Source: Methylotenera sp.
Lineage (GTDB): Bacteria; Pseudomonadota; Gammaproteobacteria; Burkholderiales; Methylophilaceae
DNA: 64,000 nt
Direction: 5' to 3'
Assembly (NCBI RefSeq): GCF_029945705.1
Contig: NZ_JAQSDC010000053.1
Coordinates: 1 to 64,000, forward strand
The position numbers and the translations under genes were made by a program. This document shows positions 40,867 to 50,848 of this stretch, in pieces. The notes beneath the pieces were generated by a model. It was not told where the DNA came from and searched no databases. It worked only from the letters and a program-made list of their open reading frames with translations. Every line of letters begins with the position of its first letter. Within the stretch, counting starts at the first letter, position 1.

Positions 40867-42495
40867 ATGAGCGAAGAGATTACTCAAGAAAATGTAGCTG
40901 GCCTGCCGACTCCAAAACGTGAGCAACAACGTAAGTGGTTGCCGTCGCTGGTATGGCTAATTCCTATTATCGCTGCAATTATTGGTATCGTCTTAGTGGC
41001 TAAAATACTCATAGACCGCGGTCCCGTCATCACCATTACATTCCGCACTGGTGAAGGCCTAGAAGCAGGTAAAACCCGAGTAAAATATAAAGAGGTGGAT
41101 ATTGGTGAAGTGCAGACTATCAGCTTGAGTAAAGACCGCTCTCAAGTACAAGTCAAAGTGCAATTAGCTAAAAATGCAGAAAGCTTTACCACGATGGACA
41201 CACACTATTGGGTGGTTCGTCCACGTTTAGGTGCATCTGGTATCTCAGGACTCGGCACATTGCTGTCTGGCGCCTATATTGCCGCGGATGGCGGCGTATC
41301 AGAAGAAACAACCAAAGAGTTCACTGGGCTAGAAGTACAACCAACCGTGACGCGCGATGACTCAGGTAAGCAGTTTATGTTGCATGCAGATGACTTAGGA
41401 TCAGTCGATGTTGGCTCACCCATTTTCTACCGTCGCGTCAAAGTCGGCAGGGTTTCTGCTTATGATTTAGATGAGGACGGCAAAGGCGTTAGCTTGCGTA
41501 TCTTCATCGATAAGCCTTATGACAAGTTTGTTGGTGTGAATACGCGTTTTTGGCACGCTAGCGGAGTCGATATTCAAGTGAACGCCAGCGGCTTTAAGGT
41601 CAATACGCAATCATTGGCTAGTGTGGTGCTGGGTGGACTGGCATTCCAATCAGCAGATGGTAATCCTGGTGCGCTCTCGAAAGAAAACACCACATTTCTA
41701 CTAGCGCAGGATCAAGCCGATGCGCTCAAAGCGCCAGACGGCGATCCTGAAACAGTCATCCTACATTTTAATCAGTCGGTACGTGGTTTAACACCCGGCG
41801 CAACGGTCGATTTTCGCGGTGTGGAGCTAGGTCAAGTTAAGTCGGTGGGTATTGAATATGACGCTAAACTTGAACAATTCAATATGCCCGTGGTGATAGA
41901 GATTTACCCTGCTAGGCTTGGTAGTAAATACGTTAAAGATCAAGCTCAGTCGCCTTACACTCAGCAGCAACGTATACAATTTATGATTAGTCGCGGCCTA
42001 CGTGCACAACTGCGCACAGGTAATTTGCTGACGGGTCAGCTTTATGTTGCACTGGATTTCTTCCCCAAAGCAACACCTGTAGTGCAAGCATCTAGTACAC
42101 CCATCGAATTACCAACTATCCCTAATGGTCTAGATGAGTTACAAACACAAATTGCGACAATTACTAGCAAGCTCAGTAAGGTGCCGTTCGACCAAATTGG
42201 TGTAGATTTGCAAAAGTCATTAGTCACGTTAAACCATACTTTAAACAGTGCAGAGAAATTGACACAAACATTGAATCAAGACGTAGCGCCCGAAGTAACC
42301 GCCGCGATGAAAGATGTGCGCAAAACACTTGATAGTGCGCAGCATACACTGTCAGAAGACGCGCCATTACAGCAAGATTTAAGACAAACGCTACAAGATT
42401 TATCACGTGCTGCAAGCTCGTTAAAAGTATTAACCGATTATCTTGAACAACATCCTGAATCGCTGATTCGTGGCAAAGCCATTGATAACCCTTAA
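40867..42495 (+). CDS. pqiB: PqiB-type MCE/MlaD protein
   Basis: Mammalian-cell-entry (MCE) protein of 542 residues with one N-terminal helix (about 25-45) and three MCE/MlaD domains (roughly 48-135, 160-230 and 285-390), then a helical tail from about 415 (QIATITSKLSKVP). Such proteins form hexameric rings or needles that shuttle lipids across the periplasm. ATG at 40867 is preferred; GTG at 40864 is in frame directly before it. It is the core gene of the pqi operon. Confidence 0.93.
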   Translation: MSEEITQENVAGLPTPKREQQRKWLPSLVWLIPIIAAIIGIVLVAKILIDRGPVITITFRTGEGLEAGKTRVKYKEVDIGEVQTISLSKDRSQVQVKVQLAKNAESFTTMDTHYWVVRPRLGASGISGLGTLLSGAYIAADGGVSEETTKEFTGLEVQPTVTRDDSGKQFMLHADDLGSVDVGSPIFYRRVKVGRVSAYDLDEDGKGVSLRIFIDKPYDKFVGVNTRFWHASGVDIQVNASGFKVNTQSLASVVLGGLAFQSADGNPGALSKENTTFLLAQDQADALKAPDGDPETVILHFNQSVRGLTPGATVDFRGVELGQVKSVGIEYDAKLEQFNMPVVIEIYPARLGSKYVKDQAQSPYTQQQRIQFMISRGLRAQLRTGNLLTGQLYVALDFFPKATPVVQASSTPIELPTIPNGLDELQTQIATITSKLSKVPFDQIGVDLQKSLVTLNHTLNSAEKLTQTLNQDVAPEVTAAMKDVRKTLDSAQHTLSEDAPLQQDLRQTLQDLSRAASSLKVLTDYLEQHPESLIRGKAIDNP

Positions 42496-42567
42496 CTTCA
42501 TAGCCGCATAGAAAGCGCTCACAACCTTGTAACATGAATAAGTAATATGAAAAATTGGAGTCATCGT

Positions 42568-43197
42568 ATGAGTTTCACCAAATCTACCGCATTGATACTG
42601 ACGCTGGTTGCCGCGCTCGCGGCATGCGCACAAGCCGCAACAACGCGTTTTTATACCTTAAATAACCCAACGCAACACCAGCCTGCAGCTATATCAAAAA
42701 CAATGCCGATTGCCATTGAGATATTGCCCGTGCGCGTTCCAGAACGTTTGAAACGCCCGCAGCTTGTACTTACCTCAAAAGAGACTTCTCAACTGAAAAT
42801 TCTTGAGCAGGATCGCTGGTCATCTTCATTTGATGACGAACTTCATGATGCATTTGTTGCTGGCATCACCAATCAACTTGGCGCTATCGAGATTTCACAT
42901 AGCCGAAGATTAGCCAATCAACCAACTTACCGCATCGCTATTGCATTGCAGCAATTCAATGCGACCCTAGGTGAACAAGTACAAACTAATTTTGCGTGGA
43001 CGATTACCCGCTTAAATACTGACTCCAGTACAGCCGATAATAGCGCGTTATCGTGCCAAACCATTTTCAGCAAAGCGGTTAGTAACGATATAGATGCCAT
43101 AATAAAAGGTGTGGGTGAAGCTGTTGCGGAAGCAACTCAGGCAATCTCTACGAATGTGAGCAGCCTTAATAATGGTGAACTAGGTAAATGTCTTTGA
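42568..43197 (+). CDS. pqiC: PqiC-type outer membrane lipoprotein
   Basis: ABC-type transport auxiliary lipoprotein (DUF330/PqiC family) of 209 residues. ATG at 42568 has GGAG seven bases upstream and is preferred over the in-frame ATG at 42547. The signal ends in the lipobox LAAC, so the mature protein is acylated, presumably in the outer membrane. RFYTLNNPT and VRVPERLKRPQLV are the typical N-terminal strands of the family. It is the last gene of the operon, and a fragment of a dehydrogenase gene lies directly after it. Confidence 0.88.
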   Translation: MSFTKSTALILTLVAALAACAQAATTRFYTLNNPTQHQPAAISKTMPIAIEILPVRVPERLKRPQLVLTSKETSQLKILEQDRWSSSFDDELHDAFVAGITNQLGAIEISHSRRLANQPTYRIAIALQQFNATLGEQVQTNFAWTITRLNTDSSTADNSALSCQTIFSKAVSNDIDAIIKGVGEAVAEATQAISTNVSSLNNGELGKCL

Positions 43198-43206
43198 GCA
43201 CAAACA

Positions 43207-43275
43207 CCATTTTTATGGGATTTTGCCATGAAAAAAGCGCCTCATAAGAAGCGCTTAGATTGGGATTGGCTTTAA
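43207..43275 (+). pseudogene. 3' fragment of a short-chain dehydrogenase gene
   Basis: An open reading stretch encodes PFLWDFAMKKAP followed by HKKRLDWDWL and a stop, matching the last 22 residues of the dehydrogenase at 38573-39364 (PFIWDFAVKKAP) at 20 of 22 positions, and the homology continues a few bases past the stop (TAAATAAT). At DNA level 60 of 69 bases agree by my count, with most changes synonymous. No upstream part of the gene exists here; pqiC ends nine bases before it. It is a remnant left by duplication or by homologous recombination with a related strain. Confidence 0.9.
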
Positions 43276-43330
43276 ATAATAGTTAGGCTTGTAAGTTGCA
43301 AAGTTAAGTGTTCTTAATTATTACAGCTTT

Positions 43331-44011
43331 TTATTTGAGCAATAAGTCAAATAATTTTTTAGGTGTTAGTTTTTCAGGCTTGCTAATTTCAGGTTCGCTA
43401 GATTGACCTTTAAGTTTGTCTAATCGTAATAATTCATCCATTTCAGCTTTATCTTTTGCATTTTTTTCTTCCAACTCTTTATTAGCTTTTTCATCAGCGG
43501 CTGCTCTCTCAAAGAAATCTCGCTGCTCTGGCGACATACTGTCAAACTTCTCATGCCTGCCTTTCTCCATGGCTTCATCAATTTTTTGCATCCGTAATTT
43601 CTCAGCATCCGCTAAATCTTGCTGCTTTTTCTCATATTTAATCCGTCCTTCAGGTGTGCTACGTAAATTACTTTCAGTAATTAAGTCGTAGCAAATTGAA
43701 TCATTCTCCATTACGCCAACACTATCTGCCATAACTACATATCTTACAGTCTGATAGCCGCCATACGCTCCGTACTTATTTTTACCATTAAAAGTAGCAC
43801 ATCCCATTTTGCCATCTTTGGATATTGTAATATCTCGCCATCTCAAAGCCTTTTCGTCAAATGAAGACATTTCTATGGATTTTTTTATATATTTATTCGT
43901 TAATTTAAAGTTAGCATTAGCTTCTGGTTCAGCTTGAACTGAGCTGGAAATAATAACTGTGGTGAGCAGGCAGGAAACATTCAGTGCTGTTTTTATTGTT
44001 ATATAGTTCAT
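43331..44011 (-). CDS. Hypothetical secreted protein with charged helical tail
   Basis: I do not recognise a family. The protein has 226 residues and a signal peptide (about 1-27, ending VQA). A folded part of about 30-125 contains two or three cysteines (MGCATF, SICYDL). The second half is highly charged and helical (KYEKKQQDLADAEKLRMQK, then ADEKANKELEEKNAKDKAE), probably a coiled coil. It lies in the accessory block, converging on the dehydrogenase fragment. It is AT-rich compared with its neighbours. Confidence 0.7.
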   Translation of the reverse strand: MNYITIKTALNVSCLLTTVIISSSVQAEPEANANFKLTNKYIKKSIEMSSFDEKALRWRDITISKDGKMGCATFNGKNKYGAYGGYQTVRYVVMADSVGVMENDSICYDLITESNLRSTPEGRIKYEKKQQDLADAEKLRMQKIDEAMEKGRHEKFDSMSPEQRDFFERAAADEKANKELEEKNAKDKAEMDELLRLDKLKGQSSEPEISKPEKLTPKKLFDLLLK

Positions 44012-44045
44012 TTTTCTATCTTTCTGATAAATTTTAATGTAAAAA

Positions 44046-44071
44046 GTAAAGGCTTGCGGTAGCGAGCCTTT
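44046..44071 (-). terminator. Terminator after the 44.1-kb orphan gene
   Basis: On the minus strand a 10-bp stem AAAGGCTCGC/GCAAGCCTTT with one G-T pair and a TACC loop is followed by TACTTTTTAC. It lies 23 bases after the stop at 44094. Confidence 0.6.
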
Positions 44072-44093
44072 AGAGATGGGTTGTATGTTGAAT

Positions 44094-44453
44094 TCAGTAC
44101 TCGTTACCTATCCAATGGTAGGAGCTGACAAGCCCAGCTTTACCAGCTATGAAGGTCCGCTTGTCATCAGCCAAAACACGCTTGACTAGCCACCCCAAGT
44201 CCTTGGCGGCATCCTCAGACGCCGATTCGGCGTCTTTTCCAGCGTCGATATGCTTATCGTAGAGTGCTTGCAGGGGAGTACCCGCCCAATCAGTATTTGT
44301 GCCACCCATTAGGTCTCGTACAGCGAATGGTTCACCAGCGCGGTTTTTGACCCAGCAATAGATGGCACCTTGCATAAAGGTTCTGATTCGGGATTTTTCG
44401 TTATCAGAAATGCCATGCACCTCTCTAAGCTCTGAATGTTCAGTAAATGCCAT
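44094..44453 (-). CDS. Hypothetical protein in accessory block
   Basis: I do not recognise this 119-residue protein. It is soluble, with tryptophans at regular distance (IYCWVKN, NTDWAGTP, DLGWLVKR, YHWIGNEY) and an acidic middle (AGKDAESASEDAAKD). ATG at 44453 follows AAAGGAATCACAT on the minus strand, a good ribosome site. It begins 36 bases after ettA ends, so it could be read through from ettA. Its base composition looks slightly richer in GC than the neighbours. Confidence 0.65.
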   Translation of the reverse strand: MAFTEHSELREVHGISDNEKSRIRTFMQGAIYCWVKNRAGEPFAVRDLMGGTNTDWAGTPLQALYDKHIDAGKDAESASEDAAKDLGWLVKRVLADDKRTFIAGKAGLVSSYHWIGNEY

Positions 44454-44489
44454 ATGTGATTCCTTTCAGTTGTATAGTGATATAAATGC

Positions 44490-46154
44490 CTAGCGCGTAA
44501 TAGGCTTATAACGAATACGTTTAGGTTTAGCGCCTTCTTCACCCAAGCGTTTGCGTTTATCAGTTTCATACTCTTGATAGTTACCGTTAAAAAATGTCCA
44601 TTGTGATTCGCCTTCTGCGGCTAGAATGTGTGTCGCAATACGGTCTAAGAACCAGCGATCATGTGAAATCACCAATACGCAACCAGCAAACTCTAGTAAG
44701 GCATCTTCTAGCGCACGTAAGGTTTCCACGTCTAAGTCGTTTGACGGCTCATCTAGCAGCAACACATTGCCGCCTGAAATAAGCGTTTTAGCCAAGTGCA
44801 AGCGGCCACGTTCACCGCCTGAAAGTTGACCAACGATTTTTTGCTGATCACCGCCTTTAAAGTTAAAGCGACCAATGTAAGCACGTGATGGTGTTTCGTA
44901 ACGACCGACGGTAAGAATATCTGAGCCACCTGAAATTTCGTCAAATACCGTTTTAGCATCGCTCAACGCATCGCGGCTTTGGTCAACATATGCCATTTTC
45001 ACTGTTTGACCGATGTTCACTTCACCACTGTCGGGCGTTTCTTTGCCTGTAATCATTTTAAACAGCGTTGATTTACCTGCGCCGTTTGGGCCAATAATGC
45101 CGACAATCGCGCCTGCTGGCACACTGAAGCTCAAATTATCAATCAATAAACGGTCTTTAAAGGCTTTGCTGACGCCGTTAAACTCAATGACCTGATCACC
45201 TAAACGCTCACCTGCGGGAATGAATATTTCCTGCGTTTCATTACGTTTTTGATATTCGGCACTGGCTAACTCTTCGTAGCGGGCAATACGTGATTTACTT
45301 TTTGCTTGACGTGCTTTTGGGTTTTGGCGCACCCACTCCAACTCGGTATTCAATGCTTTACGACGTGAAGATTCTTGCGATTCCTCCAGCGCCAAACGTG
45401 CTTGCTTTTGGTCTAGCCAGCTTGAGTAATTGCCTTTCCATGGAATACCATGGCCGCGATCTAACTCTAAAATCCATTCCGCTGCGTTATCAAGGAAGTA
45501 TCGATCATGCGTGACCGCCACCACAGTACCTGGAAAGCGCACTAAGAACTGTTCTAACCATTCCACAGACTCTGCATCCAAATGGTTAGTTGGCTCGTCT
45601 AGTAGCAGCATATCTGGCTTAGAAAGCAATAGTTTACATAAAGCCACACGGCGCTTTTCACCGCCTGATAGTGGGCCAATTTTTGCATCCCAAGGTGGTA
45701 GGCGCAGCGCATCTGCGGCTATCTCTAGTTGTGTGGTTAAGTCACTGCCGCTTGCCGCAATAATGTTTTCCCACTTGGCTTGCTCTTCAGCCAACTTATC
45801 AAAATCTGCGTCTGGCTCTGCATAAGCCGCATATACCGCCTCTAACTTGGCTTGCGCCTCCATTACTTCACCCATGCCTGATTCAACTTCTTCACGCACG
45901 GTTTTTTCTGGGTCTAATTGTGGCTCTTGAGGCAAATAACCAATTGTCATATTAGGTTGCCATTGCACTTCGCCCTCAAACTCTTTATCCACGCCTGCCA
46001 TAATGCGTAGCACTGTAGATTTACCTGAACCATTTAAACCCAACAAACCAATTTTTGCGCCAGGGAAAAAAGATAAAGAAATATCTTTAATAATGGTCTT
46101 TTTAGGAGGAACGATTTTGCTCACACGGAGCATAGACATGACATATTGAGCCAA
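44490..46154 (-). CDS. ettA: Energy-dependent translational throttle protein EttA (ABC-F)
   Basis: ABC-F protein of 554 residues that binds the ribosomal E site and gates translation according to ATP level. It has two ATPase domains, with Walker A GLNGSGKST (about 38-46) and GPNGAGKST (about 355-363), two LSGGE signatures and LLDEPTNHLDAE/LLDEPSNDLDVE Walker B blocks, joined by the P-site tRNA interaction motif linker. No transmembrane part. The start appears to be TTG at 46154 (MAQYVMSMLRV), which matches the E. coli N-terminus MAQFV in position. Confidence 0.96.
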   Translation of the reverse strand: MAQYVMSMLRVSKIVPPKKTIIKDISLSFFPGAKIGLLGLNGSGKSTVLRIMAGVDKEFEGEVQWQPNMTIGYLPQEPQLDPEKTVREEVESGMGEVMEAQAKLEAVYAAYAEPDADFDKLAEEQAKWENIIAASGSDLTTQLEIAADALRLPPWDAKIGPLSGGEKRRVALCKLLLSKPDMLLLDEPTNHLDAESVEWLEQFLVRFPGTVVAVTHDRYFLDNAAEWILELDRGHGIPWKGNYSSWLDQKQARLALEESQESSRRKALNTELEWVRQNPKARQAKSKSRIARYEELASAEYQKRNETQEIFIPAGERLGDQVIEFNGVSKAFKDRLLIDNLSFSVPAGAIVGIIGPNGAGKSTLFKMITGKETPDSGEVNIGQTVKMAYVDQSRDALSDAKTVFDEISGGSDILTVGRYETPSRAYIGRFNFKGGDQQKIVGQLSGGERGRLHLAKTLISGGNVLLLDEPSNDLDVETLRALEDALLEFAGCVLVISHDRWFLDRIATHILAAEGESQWTFFNGNYQEYETDKRKRLGEEGAKPKRIRYKPITR

Positions 46155-46296
46155 AATAAAACCCTTTTTTGTTTTGCTAAAATAAAAAATGAAAGCTTAA
46201 CAGAAAGCCAGCATGCTTGCTCGCTCTCAGTCATTCAGGACTAATTGGTGATGATAATGTAGGTATAATGTGCCAACGATAAAAGGCTCAGATTAA

Positions 46297-46842
46297 ATGG
46301 CAATTAAATCCACAATTTATAAAATCGATCTGCAAGTTTCAGATATGGATCGTAATTACTACCAGCAACATAATTTAACCATCGCTAAACATCCGTCAGA
46401 AACCGATGAGCGCGTGATGGTTCGGTTAATCGGCTTTGCCATGTATGCCAATGAAGCGTTAACATTCGGCAAAGGCTTAAGCGATGATGAAGAGCCGGAT
46501 TTATGGCAAAAAGACCTGACTGGCGCCATTGAGTTATGGATGGATGTTGGTTTACCTACAGAAAAAGATATTCGCAAAGCGGCAGGGCGTGCCAAGCAAG
46601 TAGTGGTAGTGCTTTACGGAGGGCGAGTGGCTGATATGTGGTGGGCGGCTAACAGCAAAGCCTTACTTAAAACCAACAACCTCACTGTGATTAATCTACC
46701 TGAAACAAAAGAGCTAGCAAGTATTGCAGAGCGTGGCTTTAATATCAGTTGCACCATTCAAGATGGGCAAATGATGGTGGGGCATGACGGCGGTACTTTA
46801 GACATTACCCCTGTGATTTTGAAAGAACCGAGTACTTACTAA
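46297..46842 (+). CDS. yaeQ: YaeQ-family protein
   Basis: Protein of 181 residues of the YaeQ family, whose fold is a PD-(D/E)xK nuclease-like domain with unproven activity. The N-terminus MAIKSTIYKIDLQVSDMDR, the HPSETDERVMVRL block (about 31-43) and EPDLWQKDLTG (about 67-77, with the conserved E and D) are characteristic. ATG at 46297. It converges on the cyclase gene with 11 bases between stops. Confidence 0.92.
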   Translation: MAIKSTIYKIDLQVSDMDRNYYQQHNLTIAKHPSETDERVMVRLIGFAMYANEALTFGKGLSDDEEPDLWQKDLTGAIELWMDVGLPTEKDIRKAAGRAKQVVVVLYGGRVADMWWAANSKALLKTNNLTVINLPETKELASIAERGFNISCTIQDGQMMVGHDGGTLDITPVILKEPSTY

Positions 46843-46853
46843 CTCAGCTCTTT

Positions 46854-47480
46854 CTAATTGAGAATCACTTTATAAGCAGAATTTGCACCAGCAGGTGCAT
46901 GCTCTAGCTTTTGATAAGTCACCCCAGAAAAATCTGCGCAAGCTTGCTGAAATGCCCCTGTCACCAAAGTTTCACCTTGTTTGGCAACATCTTCACCCAG
47001 CTTACAGGCCGCATTCACTTCAGCACCAAACACTTCAGTATTCCCTACACGCAAAATCTTACCAAAACCCAAACCTACGCATAAATGGACTCTTTCCTGC
47101 TCCAGTTTAGCTTCGTTGTAGGGAACTAAAATTTGCTGCATCACAAGTGCGCATTGCAAAGCTTTCTGTGGCTTACGAAAAATGACTAAAAAAGAGTCGC
47201 CATCTGTTTTAAGCAAAAAACCTTCATGCTGCTCAATCACTGGTAATAACAAACGCTCAGATTCGTAAATTGTCTGCAAAAAATGAATGATGCCATACTC
47301 CGCAACTCGGCGAGAAAACCCCGCCAAATCAGTCATCATCACACACCATTCCTCACCAAACAAATCCCAAATACGCTGATCTATTTCCGCTTTATTGGCC
47401 TCTGGCAATAATCTTTGCGCAATTAGGTCATATAAGCGACTTTCAGAATTTCGCATGGCAGTTTTAGAGCTGTGACTCAT
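46854..47480 (-). CDS. Class III adenylate/guanylate cyclase-domain protein
   Basis: Soluble protein of 208 residues consisting of an N-terminal helix and one class III nucleotidyl cyclase domain. Candidate metal aspartates are D51 (MTDLAGFS) and D95 (KTDGDSF). The adenine-selecting lysine position is K91. The second specificity position is E149 in place of Asp, and the transition-state pair is N156 with K160 in place of the usual Arg (VNAACKL versus VNxAARL). So catalysis may be altered or lost. It lies 18 bases after glmS and is probably cotranscribed with it. Confidence 0.85.
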   Translation of the reverse strand: MSHSSKTAMRNSESRLYDLIAQRLLPEANKAEIDQRIWDLFGEEWCVMMTDLAGFSRRVAEYGIIHFLQTIYESERLLLPVIEQHEGFLLKTDGDSFLVIFRKPQKALQCALVMQQILVPYNEAKLEQERVHLCVGLGFGKILRVGNTEVFGAEVNAACKLGEDVAKQGETLVTGAFQQACADFSGVTYQKLEHAPAGANSAYKVILN

Positions 47481-47498
47481 ATGTTGCCTCGTTTAGTT

Positions 47499-49331
47499 CT
47501 ATTCAACCGTCACAGATTTTGCCAAATTTCTTGGCTTATCTACATCAGTGCCCTTAATTAATGCCACATGATAGGCTAACAACTGCACTGGAATAGTGTG
47601 CAATATAGGGGAAAGCACGCCTACATGGCGCGGGGTACGGATGACATGCACGCATTCACTTTCGGCAAAATGACTATCATCATCTGCAAATACAAAGAGC
47701 TCACCACCACGCGCTTTTACTTCTTGCATGTTAGATTTCACTTTTTCTAACAAGGTGTCATTTGGCGCAATGACTACCACGGGCATATCACTATCAACCA
47801 ACGCTAAAGGGCCATGTTTAAGCTCACCTGCAGGATAAGCTTCAGCGTGAATATACGAAATTTCTTTAAGCTTAAGTGCACCTTCTAAGGCGATAGGATA
47901 GTGTATCCCACGACCTAAAAACAGTGCATGGTGTTTATCAGCAAAAGCTTTTGCCCACTCACGTATTTGTGGCTCTAAATTCAGCGCGTGCTGCACGCTA
48001 CCACCTAATTGCCTCAGCGCTGTTAGATAGTCTTGTTCTTGTGCCTCATTTAGCATGCCGCGTTGTTTAGCTAATGTGGCAGCTAAGGTGAACAAAGCCA
48101 CCAATTGCGTGGTGAAGGCTTTGGTGGAAGCTACACCTATTTCTGCCCCAGCACGTGTGTAGAACACTAACTTTGAGGCACGTGGAATGGCGCTTTCTTG
48201 CACGTTACAAATCGATAGCGTGTAGTGTTGGCCTAATGATTTAGCGTGCTTAAGCGCTTCCATAGTGTCTAATGTTTCACCTGACTGTGAAATAGTGACT
48301 ATTAATTGCTTTGCGTTTGGCACAGACACTCGGTAGCGATATTCACTGGCAATTTCAACATTAGTAGGTATTTTTGCAATACTTTCTAACCAATATTTAG
48401 CAGTTAGCGCTGCGTAATAGCTTGTTCCTGCAGCAAGTATTAGTATGCTATCCACTTGGCTAAAAACATCACTAGCTGAGTCACCAAACAGTACGGGGGA
48501 AAAGCTATTATCATCGATTAATGCTTCTATCGTATCTGTAAGTGCTTTAGGCTGCTCGTGTATTTCTTTTTGCATAAAGTGCGCATACGGGCCAAGCTCC
48601 ATGCTGGCGAGCGACACATCACTCATGTGAATTTTACGTTCTACAGTATTGCCATCATTACCGAAAATTGTAACGCCATCTCGACGTATATCAGCGACGT
48701 CTCCATCTTCAAGGTAAATCACTTTGCGCGTGACTGAAAGTACAGCTGACACGTCAGATGCAATGAAGTTTTCATTTTCACCCAAGCCTATTAATAAAGG
48801 GCAACCTTGGCGAGCTGTAATCATGTGTTCAGGTTCTTTAACTGAAATGACACTAATCGCAAATGCGCCTGTCAGTTCAGCTACCGCCATTCTGGTTGCG
48901 GCTAGCAAGACTAAACCTTGATTGTGGTAAAAGTGAATAAGGTGAGCAATCACTTCGGTATCAGTTTGCGAAGTAAACTGATAGCCAAGTTTCATTAATT
49001 TATCACGCTGTTCATTGTGATTTTCAATAATGCCGTTATGAACCACGGCAATTTCGTCTTTTGATACATGTGGATGCGCGTTGTTTTCAGTTACGCCGCC
49101 ATGTGTTGCCCAACGCGTGTGACCAATACCAACCTGCCCACTTAGGCTTATCTCTAGCGCTTTATCTGTCATGGCAGACACTCGACCTACAGCTCTAACT
49201 CTCTCTATACCACCATTATTTAAAACTGCAATACCTGCAGAATCGTAACCGCGATATTCCAAACGACTTAAACCCTCGATAAGTGTTGAAACCACATTTC
49301 TATTTGCAACTGCGCCTACAATGCCACACAT
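47499..49331 (-). CDS. glmS: Glutamine-fructose-6-phosphate aminotransferase GlmS
   Basis: Makes glucosamine-6-phosphate from fructose-6-phosphate and glutamine, the first step to UDP-GlcNAc. It must begin MCGIVGAV at 49331, because the cysteine next to the Met is the glutaminase nucleophile; an upstream in-frame start at 49385 would bury it. It has 610 residues, two SIS domains ([28 protein letters not shown]) and the C-terminal KSVTVE. It lies 23 bases downstream of glmU in the same operon. No glmS ribozyme is seen, as expected outside Firmicutes. Confidence 0.98.
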   Translation of the reverse strand: MCGIVGAVANRNVVSTLIEGLSRLEYRGYDSAGIAVLNNGGIERVRAVGRVSAMTDKALEISLSGQVGIGHTRWATHGGVTENNAHPHVSKDEIAVVHNGIIENHNEQRDKLMKLGYQFTSQTDTEVIAHLIHFYHNQGLVLLAATRMAVAELTGAFAISVISVKEPEHMITARQGCPLLIGLGENENFIASDVSAVLSVTRKVIYLEDGDVADIRRDGVTIFGNDGNTVERKIHMSDVSLASMELGPYAHFMQKEIHEQPKALTDTIEALIDDNSFSPVLFGDSASDVFSQVDSILILAAGTSYYAALTAKYWLESIAKIPTNVEIASEYRYRVSVPNAKQLIVTISQSGETLDTMEALKHAKSLGQHYTLSICNVQESAIPRASKLVFYTRAGAEIGVASTKAFTTQLVALFTLAATLAKQRGMLNEAQEQDYLTALRQLGGSVQHALNLEPQIREWAKAFADKHHALFLGRGIHYPIALEGALKLKEISYIHAEAYPAGELKHGPLALVDSDMPVVVIAPNDTLLEKVKSNMQEVKARGGELFVFADDDSHFAESECVHVIRTPRHVGVLSPILHTIPVQLLAYHVALIKGTDVDKPRNLAKSVTVE

Positions 49332-49354
49332 AAAGTTAATTCTTTCTAAATTAG

Positions 49355-50725
49355 CTACTTTTGAATCTTGGAAGGTCGCTTCCAACCTTTAATCGATTTT
49401 TGATCTTTTGACCGGCAAAACGTGAGCTGATCGGCAGGTGCGTCCTTAGTAATTGTTGATCCAGCTCCTATTGTTGCGCCTTTACCTATAGTGATAGGTG
49501 CAATTAGTTGTGTATCAGACCCAATAAATACATCATCCTCAATATTGGTGCGGTGCTTATTCGCACCATCGTAATTACAAGTAATCGTTCCAGCGCCAAT
49601 ATTCACTTGTTTGCCTACGGTAGTATCGCCCACATAACTTAGATGATTAATCTTGCTACCTACATCAACTTGCGAATTTTTGAGCTCTACAAAGTTACCA
49701 ATATGCGTGTCTGCAGCCAGTGTAGTACCTGGGCGCAATCTTGCAAATGGGCCAATACGGCTGTTTTCACCAATCTCAGTGTCATCTATATGTGTAAACG
49801 GTGCGATTTGAGCACCAGCCTTTATAGTTGCATTTTTGATGACACAGTTTGCTGAGATTTTTACGTTATCACCTAAATTAACATCACCTTCAAACACGCA
49901 ATTAACATCAATCTCTACATCTTTGCCACAGCTTACCGACCCGCGCACATCTAGACGAGCAGGATCTTTTAACGTCACACCTTGTAGCAGTAATTTTTGC
50001 GCAATACGTGCTTGATACACTCGCTCTATAGCACTTAAATCTGTTTTAGAATTAATACCTGTCACTGACCACTCATCATCTGTCATTTCTGCAACAACTT
50101 CTACACCCTGTTGCACAGCCAGCGCCACAATATCAGTCAGATAATATTCGCCTTGCGCATTGTTATTGGTCAGTTGTGATAACCACTTTGTTAAATGCAT
50201 ATTAGGCATTGCCATAATGCCAGTATTGACTTCAACGATATTACGCTGCGTTACTGTTGCATCTTTATGCTCGACAATCGCTATTACATTTTGATTATCA
50301 GCTCGCACAATGCGACCGTACCCAGTGGGATCAGCTTTATTAAAAGATAGAATCGCCAACTTATTATTGGCTTGCTCAATTAAGGCTTTACAAGCTGCTA
50401 CATCAACCAGAGGAACATCACCCAGCATTACTAACGACTGTGCATCAATATCTAAGAAGGGGAGAGCTTGTTGCACAGCATGACCTGTACCAAGCTGTTC
50501 TACTTGGTTTACCCAAGTAATATTTTCAAGCAAAAATGCTTCACGAACAACTTCGCCACCATAGCCATACGCCACAATTATTTTGCTTGGATTTAGCATT
50601 TTCGCACAGTCAATCACATGCGCTAATATCGACTTTCCACCTATTGCATGCAAGACTTTAGGTGTATTAGAGTGCATGCGAGTACCTTTACCCGCTGCAA
50701 GAATAATGATATTAAGTGGCATCAT
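49355..50725 (-). CDS. glmU: Bifunctional GlmU acetyltransferase/uridylyltransferase
   Basis: Converts glucosamine-1-phosphate to UDP-GlcNAc. The N-terminal uridylyltransferase has [11 protein letters not shown] (7-17) and [11 protein letters not shown]; the C-terminal left-handed beta helix is made of hexapeptide repeats (from about 250) and holds the acetyl-CoA site. It has 456 residues. It heads the glmU-glmS(-cyclase) operon, behind the ATP synthase terminator. Confidence 0.98.
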   Translation of the reverse strand: MMPLNIIILAAGKGTRMHSNTPKVLHAIGGKSILAHVIDCAKMLNPSKIIVAYGYGGEVVREAFLLENITWVNQVEQLGTGHAVQQALPFLDIDAQSLVMLGDVPLVDVAACKALIEQANNKLAILSFNKADPTGYGRIVRADNQNVIAIVEHKDATVTQRNIVEVNTGIMAMPNMHLTKWLSQLTNNNAQGEYYLTDIVALAVQQGVEVVAEMTDDEWSVTGINSKTDLSAIERVYQARIAQKLLLQGVTLKDPARLDVRGSVSCGKDVEIDVNCVFEGDVNLGDNVKISANCVIKNATIKAGAQIAPFTHIDDTEIGENSRIGPFARLRPGTTLAADTHIGNFVELKNSQVDVGSKINHLSYVGDTTVGKQVNIGAGTITCNYDGANKHRTNIEDDVFIGSDTQLIAPITIGKGATIGAGSTITKDAPADQLTFCRSKDQKSIKGWKRPSKIQK

Positions 50726-50767
50726 AACTTTAAAAACTTTGTGACTTTCGCATGGCTAAAGTATAAC

Positions 50768-50795
50768 AAAAAAGGCAGCCTGAGCTGCCTTTTTG
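50768..50795 (-). terminator. Terminator of the ATP synthase operon
   Basis: Stem AAAAAGGCAGC/GCTGCCTTTTT with a four-base loop; on the minus strand it is followed by TTTTTTG. It lies about 55 bases after the atpC stop and separates atp from glmU. Confidence 0.9.
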
Positions 50796-50848
50796 CTGGT
50801 GTTAACTTACTAGCGTTAAGTAATATAGCACCGAATTGATTATTGCAA

